Below are positions 11,860 to 23,465 of a DNA stretch of 64,000 nt, piece after piece (position 1 is the first letter of the stretch; every line of letters starts with the position of its first letter). The stretch comes from Diadema setosum (Eukaryota > Echinodermata > Echinoidea > Diadematoida > Diadematidae): positions 26,111,061-26,175,060 of the forward strand of contig CM067075.1 of the NCBI GenBank assembly GCA_033980235.1, read 5' to 3'. Under the pieces are notes generated by a model. It saw only the letters and a program-made list of their open reading frames with translations. It searched no databases and was not told where the DNA came from. The translations under genes and the position numbers were made by a program.

Positions 11860-13480
11860 GGGAACTTATTCTACAAGGCCTGTTTGGCTCTATTTAAGTT
11901 TTCTTTTTATTTTCACAGTCATGACAGTTATGTGTAAATGATTGATTGTTTAGTACTGTATTGTACGATTCAATACTATGTTACTGTTTTATAAGATAAA
12001 GATAAAATGAGAGGAATAAACAGTTGAATTGATATGTGCATGTGTGTGTGTGTGTGTGCTTGAATGTGTGTGTCAATTGTGTGTGTAAACTAGACTTGTA
12101 TGCCTACTGCATGACAAAGTATAAGGGAGTTCCTCATTCTGTTTTCAGCCGAGGACAACCTACATTGGCAAGAAAGTTGAAAGACTGAGTACACTTTGTA
12201 AGGAATATATGCAGCATGCGATCCATATACCTTTCAGCTAAGAGGTATATTGCTCTGTGGTTGTTGTTTTTGAATATACAATTGAGACAAAACCCATCAG
12301 TACAGTTCTGGGTGTGTAGACATAATCTTGTTTTGGTTTAAGGATGGCACATCATTTCTTTCCCCCTTTTTTTTTTCTTGATCTGATTATGTGGGCAGAG
12401 CTGATTTTCTGGCAAACATTTCTCTGCAAAAAAATAGAAATGTCTAGACACCTTAACCCCACACCTTAACCAAACTTCCCTTGCATTTCCAACTAGTTTT
12501 ATCAAACTATTCACATTGTTTTCTGTGTTGTTGTATCTCCATGTGATATTGCTTTATATATTCTATATAGTATGGGTTTTTCCTATACCATATTATACAT
12601 ACATACATATATCTTATATTGATGCATATAAGCCTGTAATTATGCCGACAGTTTGTTAAATTCTGTTGTGCTGTAAATTGACAGTGTAATGCAGAAATAA
12701 AACAGAAGTGAACAGAACCTCCCCCTTTTTTTTAAACACATTTCCTCACTATCAGAGCTTATGAAATTGATTAACCAGTCAAAGATGACCAAAAGTTTTC
12801 ACGGAAAAGTCGTTTTCTGAAGAGAAATTTTACATATGAGAGGACTGGCAAAACTGTACTCTGATAGGTTAATACAAAGTAACTTTAATCACTTAGTGTG
12901 ATGTGCACATCATTACATAAGTATATACCTTGTCCTACAATGTGGGCTAGCAAATTCAAAAGGTATGTTGCTGTTAGTTTAGAGTACCTGAAGCCAAATT
13001 TGACTTTTTTATATAAATGAGGCACTATAACAATCTAATTTTTGAGGTTAAAAAAACCCCAAAAGCCACACACCCAACAATCTCATGTTAATTGTGGCAG
13101 AAAATTAACTGAAGGAAATTTGGTCTGAAAACAAACCAGCCCAAACTAAAACAAATTAAGAAATCATTATCTGTGAACAAATGTTTCTTGCACCTGTAGG
13201 GCTTAGATTCGGGCAGTCCCATACTAGCACACTTATGTCACGAGAATGGGGAAATCTCAAGTTTGATCATATAATCTCATGTGATGTCAGGTTCAGTGGG
13301 GATGTAGATGACAAAAAAAAATAGGGAAAAAAATCGGGGTGGGGTTATGGGTCATCATGAGCTTGTCAACAGCCCCTATAAATCCACTGATAATGACTTT
13401 TCAGAACATACATTTACCCCCCAGAAAATAATAATAATAGCAGACTCCAACTCTCTCACTTGAGACCATACTAGTATTCT
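11860..13480. other. Intergenic, no gene seen
   Basis: AT-rich sequence with a TG microsatellite near 12040-12060. No exon-like open frames. Confidence 0.55.
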
Positions 13481-13859
13481 CAAAATCTCCCGCTTGAGGT
13501 TGAATGTCTTCTGCTCTAATTCTCCCCCCCCCCCAACTTTGTTCCAAAACGGCACCCAGAGAGCATCTATCACCCTAGACCACCCCGGCGCCGAAGAAAT
13601 TAGTGTACAATCTCTTTCTGATACACATTATTCACGTAATCAGATCTGTCATGGGTCCAGGCAAGGGACTGTCCCAATACAGGGGTGTGTGACATTGCGT
13701 CTCTGCTATACAGCAGCAGCAACAACGTCACCACCATTACCATTATTAATTTGTAACATGAACAAAGGGCCAGGCTGTGGGGGGGGGGGGGGTCTATGAT
13801 CCACATCATTTGTCCCGCCAGTGAACTTACCCGGGTAAATTGAAAAAAAAAAAAAAAAA

Positions 13860-14568
13860 AAAAATGTCCCAGGCCAGGGAGGGGAAACCCCGCCCTCGTC
13901 CTTGAGAATCGCGTCATCGGCGGTCTAGGTCTTTTATGTGCCGCGGCTGAACCCCCGTGACGTGTTCGGAAAACAATCGAGTACCACTTCTGAACTGAAG
14001 ATTCTCCTTTCCTAGTACATGTAGTACAATGTACATGTACACGTACCTGTGATGGGATTTCCTCAGCTGCCAGAAGATTCATATTCATCGAAATACTGTA
14101 CACCAATCAAAGGAAATGGGGAGCGAGGGTCATGACGGTCTACGTCTTCGCCTACACGACTTTGGGATTCCCCGCGCCGCTGAATCGTTGCGTACCTAAC
14201 GCCTGCATTTTGCAATACGTACTGAAGCATAGTAAAAGCCTAGCCATAACAGCACGCAAGGGCATGCTACTGTTTGTGTACATGTTGACGGCATCTCTCT
14301 CTGCGCGTGTTGAATGTCATAGGTTTGCCGTTGTTTTCCTAGATGATAAATATTTTATTACCAGTTCCCTGCCGACCATGATTGTACAGAAATAGCACGG
14401 TTCTCTCTCGACGATCGCATCACTGTTCGCCTCCTCTTCGATCTTCGGAACTGAGGAGGGGTCAGTACATGAACGTGTTCGCGACGCAGTACCTGACTAC
14501 CGAAAATTATACTTCAGAAGTGGACGTTCAAATCAATCTACGTGAAACTACGTTCGCATTCGACTGTT
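13860..14568 (+). promoter_or_regulatory. Candidate promoter and 5' untranslated exon of gene B
   Basis: This stretch is clearly richer in CpG and in GC than its surroundings (for example GAGAATCGCGTCATCGGCGG near 13905 and CGACGATCGCATC near 14410). It ends in a good donor, CTGTT followed by GTAAGTAAGT at 14569. Gene B needs an upstream non-coding exon, because its first coding exon opens with the acceptor CCCCACCAG and an in-frame TAG just before the ATG. This is the only CpG-rich, donor-ending segment between genes A and B that stands out. The exon start is not defined, and the link to B is inference. Short ORFs here (14132-14395, 14382-14576) do not look like proteins. Confidence 0.4.
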
Positions 14569-15196
14569 GTAAGTAAGTGGCATTTCCATTTCAACGTACA
14601 AGTAGCTTTTGATGCGGTTCTAAAAATTTACTACACATATCATTTTATTCAGGGTGAGTATCTGTGACTATGAACTGCCGGGCAAGATCGGAAAGTAGAT
14701 GTGGGTCGTTATTATCATTTTATTATGGAGGCGATGAAGAAGCTACATCACATGGAGAAACATCTGTCTAACGTTCAATAACTTGTCCTCGTCCTACTCT
14801 TGCTTAGTGCATATTACGCTGTTGTTACTGTTAGTGTTAGTTTGTATTTTGACCAGCCTTGCCCACGTCCCACCCACCGGCCACCCGGTCGTTCTGCTGT
14901 TTCCCCACGACCAGGGCAGTAGTACTAAAGTAGGGCTAGGGGACTAGGCCTACAAATACCACCAGAATGTGTTGTTCCTGTTAGTGTTAGAATTCTGCCT
15001 GGTTCATACTTTTGTTTTGATTAGAAACCACCTATTCACGTTCACCTATTTTTTATGACATTTATCATCTAGAATCTATAGATCTAGACAATCTATTTGG
15101 ATGCATGGTAGCAACATTCTGCCGTGCATTATTTTAACAGTTAAATTTATAATCCAATAGGCCGTAGATTTTAATTACCTGCATGCCAAATATATA

Positions 15197-15803
15197 CAGT
15201 CAAACCTGTCTATATAGCGGCCACCCAAGGGAAACTAAAAATGTGGCCGTTATAGACAGGTGGCCACTATAGACAGGTCATCCAACTTTGTGTGCATTGG
15301 TAATGTGTAACAAGTTGTTACATGCATCATCGTTGTGGAAATACTTACACGCACATGTAATCTGTTTCATCATTTGTTCATGCATTGAACAATGCCAGTG
15401 ACAGTGACAGTAGGAGTGTTCATGAAATTGTTGCACAGTAGCATAGGCCATAGTGTGTGTACAGCCGTGAAAAAAAGCTTGACACTAGTGCAATATGACT
15501 GAATGAGTGATGAATGCAGCGGTGGCAATCACTGAACGTTGCCTATAGTATGAATGACTGGCACGGCTAAAAAGCAGAAAAACACACTGAATTATTGGCT
15601 CGGCTACGGCTCCATCGGGTCTTTGGATGCGATAGACAGGTTAAAACCTACCGCGGGAAACAAATTTGTGGCCGCTGGCCGCGTTAGACAGGTGGCCGCT
15701 ATACACAGGGTTTAACAGGGCTTTTCTCTCGGGGGATTTTTCAGTGACCGCTATAGACAGGTGGTCGCTATAGACAGGTGGCTGCTAAGACAGGTTTGAA
15801 TAC
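15197..15803. mobile_element. TIR element, AGTCAAACCTGTCTA family, copy 2
   Basis: Left end CAGTCAAACCTGTCTATA and right end AGACAGGTTTGAATAC form inverted repeats. Near both ends are clusters of the subterminal unit TATAGACAGGTGGCC (about four units on the right, two on the left, in opposite senses). A better-preserved copy than 2785-3445. No ORF. Confidence 0.75.
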
Positions 15804-16271
15804 ACTTCAATATGAGAGCCAACTTGTACTCATGAAGAAGGTTCTGTTTCTGTCAGCATTGGTTTGTTTGTCTGTGTGCAAAATAACTCAAAATGTTGTG
15901 AATGGATTTGGATGATACATGTACATTGTACTTGCAGGAAAATGGATGACATTTGTAAGGAACAGATGTCAGATGATTACATTTTTTAAATTTTGTGGTG
16001 ATCCAAGAATATTTATGAACTTTTGAAGGATGTTTTTATCTTTTGGCAAATGTATGGGTGAAAATGAGCTGCTTGGTGAATGGAGGTCTGCGCTATGCGA
16101 GTGCTTAAATCCTAGTTTTATGTTCTGGTTGCGGTAGGGTTAGATGTATGAAAGAAGCAACACTACTGTCCTGATACCTGTGACATCATCTTACTTGAAA
16201 TTGTGGAGTGAATGCCTTCTTCCACCAGACAAAATGTTCATCTACATACTGTAGACCTCCACTGGTATATG

Positions 16272-16842
16272 TTAAAGGACAAGTTCACCTTTTAAACATA
16301 AGGATTGAGAGAATGTCGCAATATTTAGTAGAACACATCATTGACAGTTTGAGGAAAATCAGACAATCCGTTCAAAAGTTATGAATTTTTGAAGTTTTTG
16401 TGCAGTCACCGCTGGATGAGAAGACTACTGCAGTGTATGATGTCACATGCGTACATCAATATAAGGAAAATATAAAGAGAATTTCATAAAATTTCATCTT
16501 TTGAACAAAGTACACATTCCCTCGACTTGTTGCTGACATATGTTATGGGTAATATTATTCCCATTGCCTTTAGAAAGAGGCAAGTCAAGTGCTCTTTTAT
16601 TATGCAAAAAAAAAAGTGAAAATATGTTGAATTTTCTTTACATTTTCTTTATGACTGTTGTACTCATATGACATCACAAGTCTTAGTAGTCTCCTCATCC
16701 AGCGGTTCCCACACAAACATTTTGAAAATTCATAACTTTTGCATCGATTGTCCAATTTTCCTCAAACTTTCACTGATGTGTTCTACTAATATTGCTGCAT
16801 TCTCTCAATCCTTATGTTTATGAAGGTAAACTTGTCCTTTAA
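16272..16842. mobile_element. MITE family M1, best-preserved copy, with TTAA at both ends
   Basis: Runs from TTAAAGGACAAGTTCACC to GGTAAACTTGTCCTTTAA. The inverted arms are long (about 180-190 bp) and include AACATAAGGATTGAGAGAAT against ATTCTCTCAATCCTTATGTT and CACCGCTGGATGAGAAG against its complement. TTAA at both outer edges fits a TTAA-specific (piggyBac-type) target, although TTAA also belongs to the repeat sequence. About 570 bp, non-coding. Confidence 0.85.
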
Positions 16843-16844
16843 GA

Positions 16845-16932
16845 AGGTTTCAGGTGCACAAGGTGACAAGCAATCTCCCCTACTTGTACACTGACGGGGA
16901 AGATTGCTTGTCACCTTGTGCACCTGAAACCT
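16845..16932. repeat. Perfect 32 bp inverted repeat (hairpin)
   Basis: 16845-16876 (AGGTTTCAGGTGCACAAGG, then TGACAAGCAATCT) is the exact reverse complement of 16901-16932. The 24 bp between them includes CCCC and GGGG that can extend the stem. Transcribed in either sense it would fold into a long hairpin; it is most simply the inner arm of the surrounding foldback element. Confidence 0.85.
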
Positions 16933-16999
16933 AGTTCTACCAGAGGTCTACATACAGTGTGTAGTGGAACATTTTGTCTTTAATGTGGAAGAAGGCACT

Positions 17000-19055
17000 T
17001 GCTCCAAAATTACAAATGTACATTATAAGATGATGTGTTGAATGACATAAAAAGCTTCTAGTTTTGCTATCCATAGTAATACAGGGCTGGGAAGTGTAGT
17101 TGTACTTTCATCCGTGTAGATATATTCTATCTCAGATTCCAGAACTAGACCAAATTGCATGAAAATCACAGAAAATACATGCTGTACTTCTTGAAACGGC
17201 TTACATTGTATTTCCAATCACTTATGCTATCCTGTAAAATTTCAATATGAACCAAATCAGTAAACCAGAAGCATTGATGATATTTGTGCTGACTTTCAAT
17301 TTTTTGTGTCGTTGCCCAATACAACTTGCTTCTCGTAAGCCTATCTAATTCACGATTGTGGCGTACACTGCCTACACAATTTGAAACTGAAGTTGGCCAT
17401 GTCAGTGACCTGGTTAAAATGTTCAGTGTGCATGGTGGAAGACGTCGGTTGAGAAATGTGTGTGTTTGTGTGTTTGTCAGCCTCTGTTTATAGGAACTGC
17501 ATTTTTCAACCTATGTCGTTACCTTCCCATAATTTTGTACATTGAGTTTCAGCTCCCTGTTTTTTACTTGAAAGATACATGAACACATAATGTTCATGTA
17601 CAGTAGATGGCTACATAAATGTTCATGTAGATGGCTATAAAACTTCAGTTTTTGGATTGTGCATGCAGCATTTGCCACGATCAAAAAGAGTTTTGAGGAA
17701 TCACATGAAAGTCGACATCAATATCTATGCCTGCCGTTAACTGATGGTTCAAATTCTCGTGAATGATTGGAAAGGCTGTATTTCTTGTAATTTTGGTGGT
17801 CAGTGGAAGTTGAGATAACAGCGATGTGGCCGTTCAAGCCCTGAAATGTTGAACTGTTCTTTAGCAAAACTCATGTCCGTCCAGATTGAGACCGCAAGTG
17901 CGTGACCAGCCAATCAGCGATTCTCTGGTGGAGAATGTGAAGTGCACAGGTGTTATCAGAGGTGTTATGAGAATGAGAAATACTAGCCCAAAAGGTATAC
18001 TGACAGTATAACAATCTCAGAGCATATTTGATTGTAGTTTGCTGTGTAATGTCTCAAACTTCAAAACGCCATCTATTTTATAGGCACATACCATACTTTC
18101 TCATAATTTTCTAATCAATTACAAATTAGACCGGGCTAGAAGCATGCATCCATTAATCTAACATGGGAGAATGAGTGGCATCCATTTGTCAGGAAATAGT
18201 CTGTGTGGCCGGCAAGCTGCAGCTGCAGCTGGACTGCAGAGTGTCGTATTGTCCCTGTACAGTAACAACAATCAGTTGAACATTATGCATACAGTATCTG
18301 TGCTCGTTGGTAAATGATTGACATGCAACACAGAAAAGCAAGGTCTATCAATCATCACACATCATTTTACCTACCCCACTTCTGAACAGAAAAGGTGCTG
18401 GATCCTTCATTCAAAGAAAACACAGCTGGGATTAAAGTTGTATCCTACAATCTAAACTATTTTATACTTATGATCTCAAAATACTCCCAAGTAACTCCTT
18501 CTCCTGGTAAATTGTGTCAGCCAGACAAGTTTCTGGCAGACCCTTTTGATATAGTGCAAGCAAATTCCGAACATGGAGGATGAATCATGGAGCTACTAAC
18601 AGATGAATTTTGAGCCCTCCCCATAACAAACTGTTTTACCTCTACTCTTGGGGCAAAAGCTTGTTATGCCAACATATGTAGACCCTCCCTTAGATTCCTC
18701 CCCCTCCACTCTCCTTTTGTTGTCAATATGATGAAATCATGTCCAACAATTATTCTGTGAAACATTTTTGTGCAATATCAGTGGGAGCAAGGCCATCTAA
18801 AACAAAGCAAACGGTCGCAAAATGTTGCAAAATTCGCGAAATGTCGCAAACGGCACTGTTGTGGTATTTGTCACCACTCCATTTACTGTCAAAAGCCCTG
18901 TTCAGTTCATCAGTGCATGCAGTGTACGTGATGACACCTCCAGCTCCATAGACTTTGTTCACTATAGTAAGACATCCAAGGAGAAAAAGGTGATGTAAAT
19001 ATTTCATGTATAGGCCTTAAAAAAAAAAATGCTTCTGCTACGTGAAGCCCCAGTC
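17000..19055. other. Probable first intron or upstream region of gene B, no gene seen
   Basis: AT-rich sequence with only short unsupported ORFs. No exon could be called. Confidence 0.5.
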
Positions 19056-19060
19056 ACATA

Positions 19061-19477
19061 GGGTGCGTTCGAGCGTTCACCTAAAGCGAACTGTACCGTA
19101 CCGTACCCGCGCCAGAGGAGCGCTCGAACGCTCATAAAGTGTACCGTACCGTACTGTACCAAGCCAAAAGTGGACCACTTCACGATGTGCTCCAAAAGCG
19201 TACCAAAGGGTGCCAAAAGTTCGTTGTAAAGCATGTGCGTATCATGCGCATACGTCACAATGCAAAGACATCATTCTCTTTGATCGGGACAGGTGCAAGT
19301 TGTTCAAGCGCCAGGTGGATGATATTCTTGCTACAAAATGTGTGACCTTTTCTAAAAATAACTCGTGAGGAACACTTTCTCCACAGAGCGCTCGAACGCT
19401 CCAAAACTGGCACAGTGCGGCACGGTACGCTTTGGTTCAGTTCACTTTGGTTCGCTTTAGAGCGCTCGAATGCACCC
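19061..19477. mobile_element. 417 bp MITE, GGGTGCGTTCGAGCG ends
   Basis: Left end GGGTGCGTTCGAGCGTTCAC, right end GAGCGCTCGAATGCACCC, inverted. The internal repeats GTACCGTACCGTAC and GAGCGCTCGAACGCTC occur on both sides. Flanked by ATA on each side (CAC-ATA on the left, ATA-GAC on the right), a possible 3 bp target duplication. ORFs on both strands here are artefacts. Confidence 0.8.
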
Positions 19478-19625
19478 ATAGACATCCTGGATCACCCCGG
19501 ATCATCCCAGATGTGATCCGGGGAGAGATCCGTGTTGATGCCTTGGACATCCTTGGATGTCCATGTATGTCCGTGTAGATCCAGGGACATCCGGGAGGCT
19601 AACACGGCAACTTTTGGAGGTTAAA
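19478..19625. repeat. Degenerate ATCC/GGATCC short-unit repeat
   Basis: Many imperfect phrases such as ACATCCTGGATCACC, ATCCGGGGAGAGATCCGTG and GATGTCCATGTATGTCC. The same style of repeat recurs at 20680-20950, so the two may be arms of an older element that contains the elements between them. Confidence 0.5.
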
Positions 19626-20003
19626 GGGACATTCCAGACGATTTTCATAATTTCACATCATGCAGTACATAAATCGACAACTCCATGTATAGATTTGTGG
19701 AATTTATTGTTGTTCTTGAGCAGAGAAACAATGCTCTGAAAAACCTTAAACAAATTATACTGAACAAGGATGATGACATAGGAGGTTCACATATTTCAGA
19801 AATGTAGCAGTGTATTTCCATTACAATACTGTTTGGTTGCGAGTTCGCCTGTGTATAATCTATGCATGCCTTCTTCTTTTGTTCTACTTCCTTGAGCCCC
19901 AACTCATGCATTCTTATGGTGACTCTGCCATGTCATCATCCTTGTTCATTGCAATTTCTTCTAAATTTTGAAAATGTTCTTATTCTTCATCCCAGTTATC
20001 ACA

Positions 20004-20609
20004 AATAAGCCAGTTCGGGGTTCCACTTTGAGCATGAGCAGAAAAAGGTCATCTGTACCAGCAGAGCATGGTGGTTTTTAAATTCACTGAGATAAGCATC
20101 TGTGATGTAATGATTATTCAAGTGATCCCTATAAGTGATGCTTGCCAGCACATCCACCTGACAGCAAAAGCGGTGTCTGACAATATCAATAGAAAGAGAT
20201 TGTTAATACATTCAATGCAAAATAATGAAATGGATGCTTTCCAAAATGCCAATGGAAGGATCATTCTGGTCACCTGTGGCCCGTTGCATAAAAGTTACTA
20301 TTATGGTAACTTTGCCATCCAATGGTAATTTTCATGGAATTCTTGATTTTGATTGGCTGTTGAGTATTGTTGCCATGGTAGTTACCACTGGATGGCAAAG
20401 TTACCACAATTGTAACTTTTATGCAACGGGCCCCTGGTCTATGTAAGTTCATCCTTTATTTGAACATGACTGATGAATTCCATACATTGTTACGTTGGGC
20501 AAGCTCATGCCTTCTGTCGCTGGAAACTAGTGGAGTGCCTAATCAACTGAGAAAGAAGAAAGGTCATTTGTACCCATGTGCCCATGAGCTAACCCCGAAC
20601 TGGCTTATT
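20004..20609. mobile_element. TIR element with a nested MITE
   Basis: Left end AATAAGCCAGTTCGGGGTT and right end AACCCCGAACTGGCTTATT are exact inverted repeats; the similarity continues inward (AAAAAGGTCATCTGTACC against GGTCATTTGTACCC in the inverse sense). A second element (20277-20434) is nested inside. Confidence 0.8.
20277..20434. mobile_element. ~157 bp palindromic MITE nested in a larger element
   Basis: Left arm GGCCCGTTGCATAAAAGTTA then CTATTATGGTAACTTTGCCA; right arm is its inverse (TGGCAAAGTTACCACAATTG, TAACTTTTATGCAACGGGCC). CTG lies just outside each end and may be a target duplication. ORFs seen on both strands here reflect the palindrome. Confidence 0.85.
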
Positions 20610-20679
20610 CTGAAACTCTGTCCTCAGTATAACTAATTCATAGTTGTTCAAATGTAAAAATCTGAAAATCATCCGGAGG

Positions 20680-20955
20680 TCTCCTTTAAAAACATCCGGC
20701 ATCATCTGGGGATTGCCGTGTTTGCAGAGCAATCCGGGATGATCCATGTGGCTGCCGTGTAGCTGCTGTGTTGATCCGTGTAGATGCTGTGTTTTTCTGT
20801 GTAGACACCGTGCTCTTCCGACCTTATCAGTGTAGCTGCCGTGTTTATACCGTGTGTACAGTCTTATCAATGCTCGCCGACACTCCATCGAGGTCGAAAC
20901 TATCCCAGATCTCCCGTATCTCCGCGGATCACCGTGTAGATCCTTGAGGATCCAT
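20680..20955. repeat. Short-unit repeat of CCGTGTAGATCC-like phrases
   Basis: Repeated phrases GCCGTGTAGCTGC, ATCCGTGTAGATGC, TAGACACCGTG and ATCACCGTGTAGATCC in imperfect tandem order. Not coding; the minus-strand ORF at 20589-20888 follows the repeat. Confidence 0.6.
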
Positions 20956-21024
20956 GTTTATATGTTAATAGGGCCTAACTGTACGGCACACAGCTAAAAG
21001 TTTGTGCTTACCAAATCAATATGT

Positions 21025-21046
21025 GGGGGGGGGGGGGGGGGGGGGT
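21025..21046. repeat. Poly-G run (22 G)
   Basis: An uninterrupted run of G after TATGT. It could form a quadruplex; length may be unreliable because of sequencing error. Confidence 0.8.
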
Positions 21047-21631
21047 TCAGTGCATGATGAACAATGGGCTAGAGCATTGAAGTGGAGAGCTGGAGTTCCG
21101 ACTGGCAATAATTATTCAAACAGCTGTTAGTTTGCTGGGGATGCACAGAAGAATTCCGCAGACGCCTTTATGCCTTTGGTGATCAGGCTTTGATGCTACC
21201 ATCTATCTGAGCAGTCTGAAGATTCATTTGAAACTTCTACATATTGTTGAGAACATTTTGCTTTTTCATTCATGGGAGATAATTGAATTTCACCGTACGA
21301 TTCGGATTAAATACAAAACATAAGTAAATCCCATCTGAAAATGGGGGTTCAGAAGTGTAAATCAGAGCTTTATTCTGTGATTTGTACTCAAAAAGTGTTT
21401 AAAATGTACCATCCTAGAAAGCTGAATTTCTATCACTTTTTAAAAAAAAATTAATTCAGACAAATAAAACTGATATGGTTAGTCTTCAAATAAAGCCTTC
21501 ATGAATTAGCATGTGTGATTAGTGTCTGGAAATGTCCAGTTTAATCATTTTGATTTTTAATTTCATCAATCTTTGCGCATTTTATGCTCTTGCATCCCCA
21601 TGTTTTTACTTTTATGCACAGCTCATTTATT

Positions 21632-22455
21632 AGTTACGTTCAGACGGCAAGCCCTAACCTCGAGGTTAGGAAACCTCGAGGTTAGGAAACCTCGAGGTTT
21701 AGCTCTTGCTCTCTAACTACGACGTGTGTCCACACGACGAATCTTAACCTCGAGGTTGCGAAACCTCGAGGTTAAGCTTCTGCCCCCCGTAACTACGAGT
21801 GGGTCCCACTCGATGTTAAACCCACAAAACCGGAAGTTTCAGCCCACACTGCTAAGAAGGCATCTATTTCTTCTTTAGTCCAACCTTGTCGGACTCGCTT
21901 ACTGGTACTCTTTTTCCCACCGGCGGCACCAGCTTCCTCTGTCATGGTATGCAGAGTTAGCACTGCACTGATGACTTTATGCTTTATGAAGATATTCGTC
22001 GAAAACAATTTTTCAGCGTCGGAGAAGAATATAGAATACAGGAGCGAGTTCGACGTGTTCAGTTTCAGAGATCAAGCGCATGGGAAGAAAAAAATCGATG
22101 TTGTTGTGATGTGCGTCATAGGTTTTTCACCTCGGGCGCACGTGTAGTGTATTTGTGGTGTACGTTTGGGAGGTTGACCCGGAAGCAGAGGGAAATTGTG
22201 GGGGCTGGAGTTCACGGCGAGGTCACTCTTAACTTCGAGTTTGTTGTTTTTTGTGTCCACATGGTGCTTAACTACGAGTGGGGACCCCCCGCGGCTGGTG
22301 GTTAGAGGGCTAACATTAAGATTTCTCGTGACTCAAAACATCGAGCAAACCTCGAGGTTTGCGAACTACGAGTGCGTCTTCACGGTCCCTAACTACAAGC
22401 TCTAACCTCGAAGTTTCCTAACCTCGAGGTTAAAGGCTCCCGTCTGAACGTAACT
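21632..22455. mobile_element. 824 bp DNA transposon remnant with Myb/SANT-like fragment
   Basis: Ends AGTTACGTTCAGACGG and CCGTCTGAACGTAACT are inverted repeats, each flanked by ATT (21629-21631 and 22456-22458), a plausible 3 bp target duplication. The subterminal unit AACCTCGAGGTT(AGG) is repeated several times at both ends. A minus-strand Myb/SANT-like fragment lies inside (21793-21945). A 3 bp duplication and a Myb-like ORF are both known of PIF/Harbinger elements, so that superfamily is the best guess. No nuclease ORF is present, so it is non-autonomous. Confidence 0.75.
21793..21945 (-). pseudogene. Myb/SANT-like DNA-binding fragment inside transposon
   Basis: A 50-residue frame starting MTEEAGAAGGKKSTSK, then basic RVRQGW and TKEEIDAFLAVWAE, then unrelated residues to the stop. 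The W-TxEE---(A/L)F-L--VW spacing is that of the first helices of MADF/SANT-like trihelix domains often carried by Harbinger transposons. The domain is cut after its first helix, so the fragment is not functional as it stands. It may be the first exon of a lost ORF or a captured host exon. Confidence 0.5.
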
Positions 22456-23124
22456 ATTGTAAGTGGGGGTTGGGGGGGGGGGGGTCGGGGTCAAAAAGTA
22501 ATTACCATCATAAGAACATATTTGTATATCTTCCTTAGAGAGTGGCTAGTCATTACACAATGAGACATTAATCCATTGTCTTCCTGCCTGTAGGGCAGAA
22601 CCAATTTGGCACAGACTTCAAATATTTTTTGTGTGGCAGCATCAAACACAGATTCAAAGGGAATAAGAAAGTTGTGACTCCATCTCTTGAACCACCTTGG
22701 TTGGAGTAAGACTCAAGCTAGTTTCTTTACCATAGATTCGTTTATGACTATCCATCCATTATTTCTTGTATAGTTTTTGACTCATTTATGTACGTATGTA
22801 TTTAAGTCTTGCATCTGAAGTCTTGATTTTCAACATTTTCAGTCATTTTCAATCATGTGGCGTGGCCCCACTCCAGCCAATGCATTATCTATTCCCTCTG
22901 GCAAATCCTGTCAAGTGTTGTATGTGATTATTTCTGGACAAATACAACTAAACAATCAAACAAACAAACAAGGAAACAAATAGCAGACAGGGAAATGGAT
23001 TCATCTCATAATATTCTCTGTCACGGCAGTCAGCGAGATTTAAAAACTGGTAATGGTACAAGGTATTATAGTTTTGATCAAATTAAGAGTAAACAACATT
23101 CCATGTATGTGGCTTATTGGCAGA

Positions 23125-23290
23125 GTGTTTCTGCGAAGTCACTGCTGGATGAGAAGACTACCACAGCTTGTGATGTCACATGTGTACAGAGAACAATGTA
23201 CTGGTATAAAGAAAATTCAACATAATTTCACTTTTCTTGCATAATAGAAGAATGCTTGACTTCCCTCTTTCAGAAGGCAGGGGGAATAAC
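23125..23290. mobile_element. M1 MITE fragment, internally rearranged
   Basis: The left part (GTCACTGCTGGATGAGAAGAC, TGATGTCACATGTGTAC) is in normal M1 order, but the next part (ACTTTTCTTGCATAATAGAA, CTTTCAGAAGGCAGGGGGAA) is the inverse of the M1 right half. It is a truncated, partly inverted copy. Confidence 0.6.
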
Positions 23291-23309
23291 CCTTAACACA
23301 ACACTGCAC

Positions 23310-23465
23310 ACTGGCGCTGTTCCGACGGTCCCTGACCAGTAAAAATCATTGTCGGACCAGTAACTTTTTCAGGAATGGACCAATAAAAGATGGAAAATTG
23401 GGTACCTACTGGTCTGACAGACAGGTCGGACCAGTAGAAAACAATGGGTTAATGTGCAGCCCTGC
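23310..23465. repeat. GGTCCGACCTGTC repeat fragment
   Basis: Contains GACCAGTAAAAATCATTG, GTCTGACAGACAGGTCGGACC and TGGGTTAATGTGCAGCCCTG. The inverse phrases (GGACTGCACACTAACCC, GGTCCGACCTGTCT) occur at 34.06-34.12 kb in the 3.1 kb element of gene B, so both belong to one repeat family. Confidence 0.55.

Larger units (their letters stand above)
16212..16998. mobile_element. Foldback element interrupted by an M1 MITE
   Basis: The outer arms are inverted: 16214-16266 (GCCTTCTTCCACCAGACAAA, ATGTTC, then CTACATACTGTAGACCTC) against 16933-16998. Between them lie an intact M1 MITE (16272-16842) and a hairpin (16845-16932). The left arm breaks at the MITE, so the MITE inserted into the older element. 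Confidence 0.7.

Noticed and set aside
13494..14106. ORFs of 101 (plus) and 168 (minus) residues near the CpG-rich segment
   Set aside because: They include translated mononucleotide runs (Pro, Phe and Gly) and have no exon-type boundaries; better explained as a promoter/5' region.
14132..14576. Two short plus-strand ORFs in the candidate 5' exon
   Set aside because: Without similarity or splice-phase agreement they cannot be told from chance ORFs in GC-richer DNA; the gene B start is fixed at 24362.
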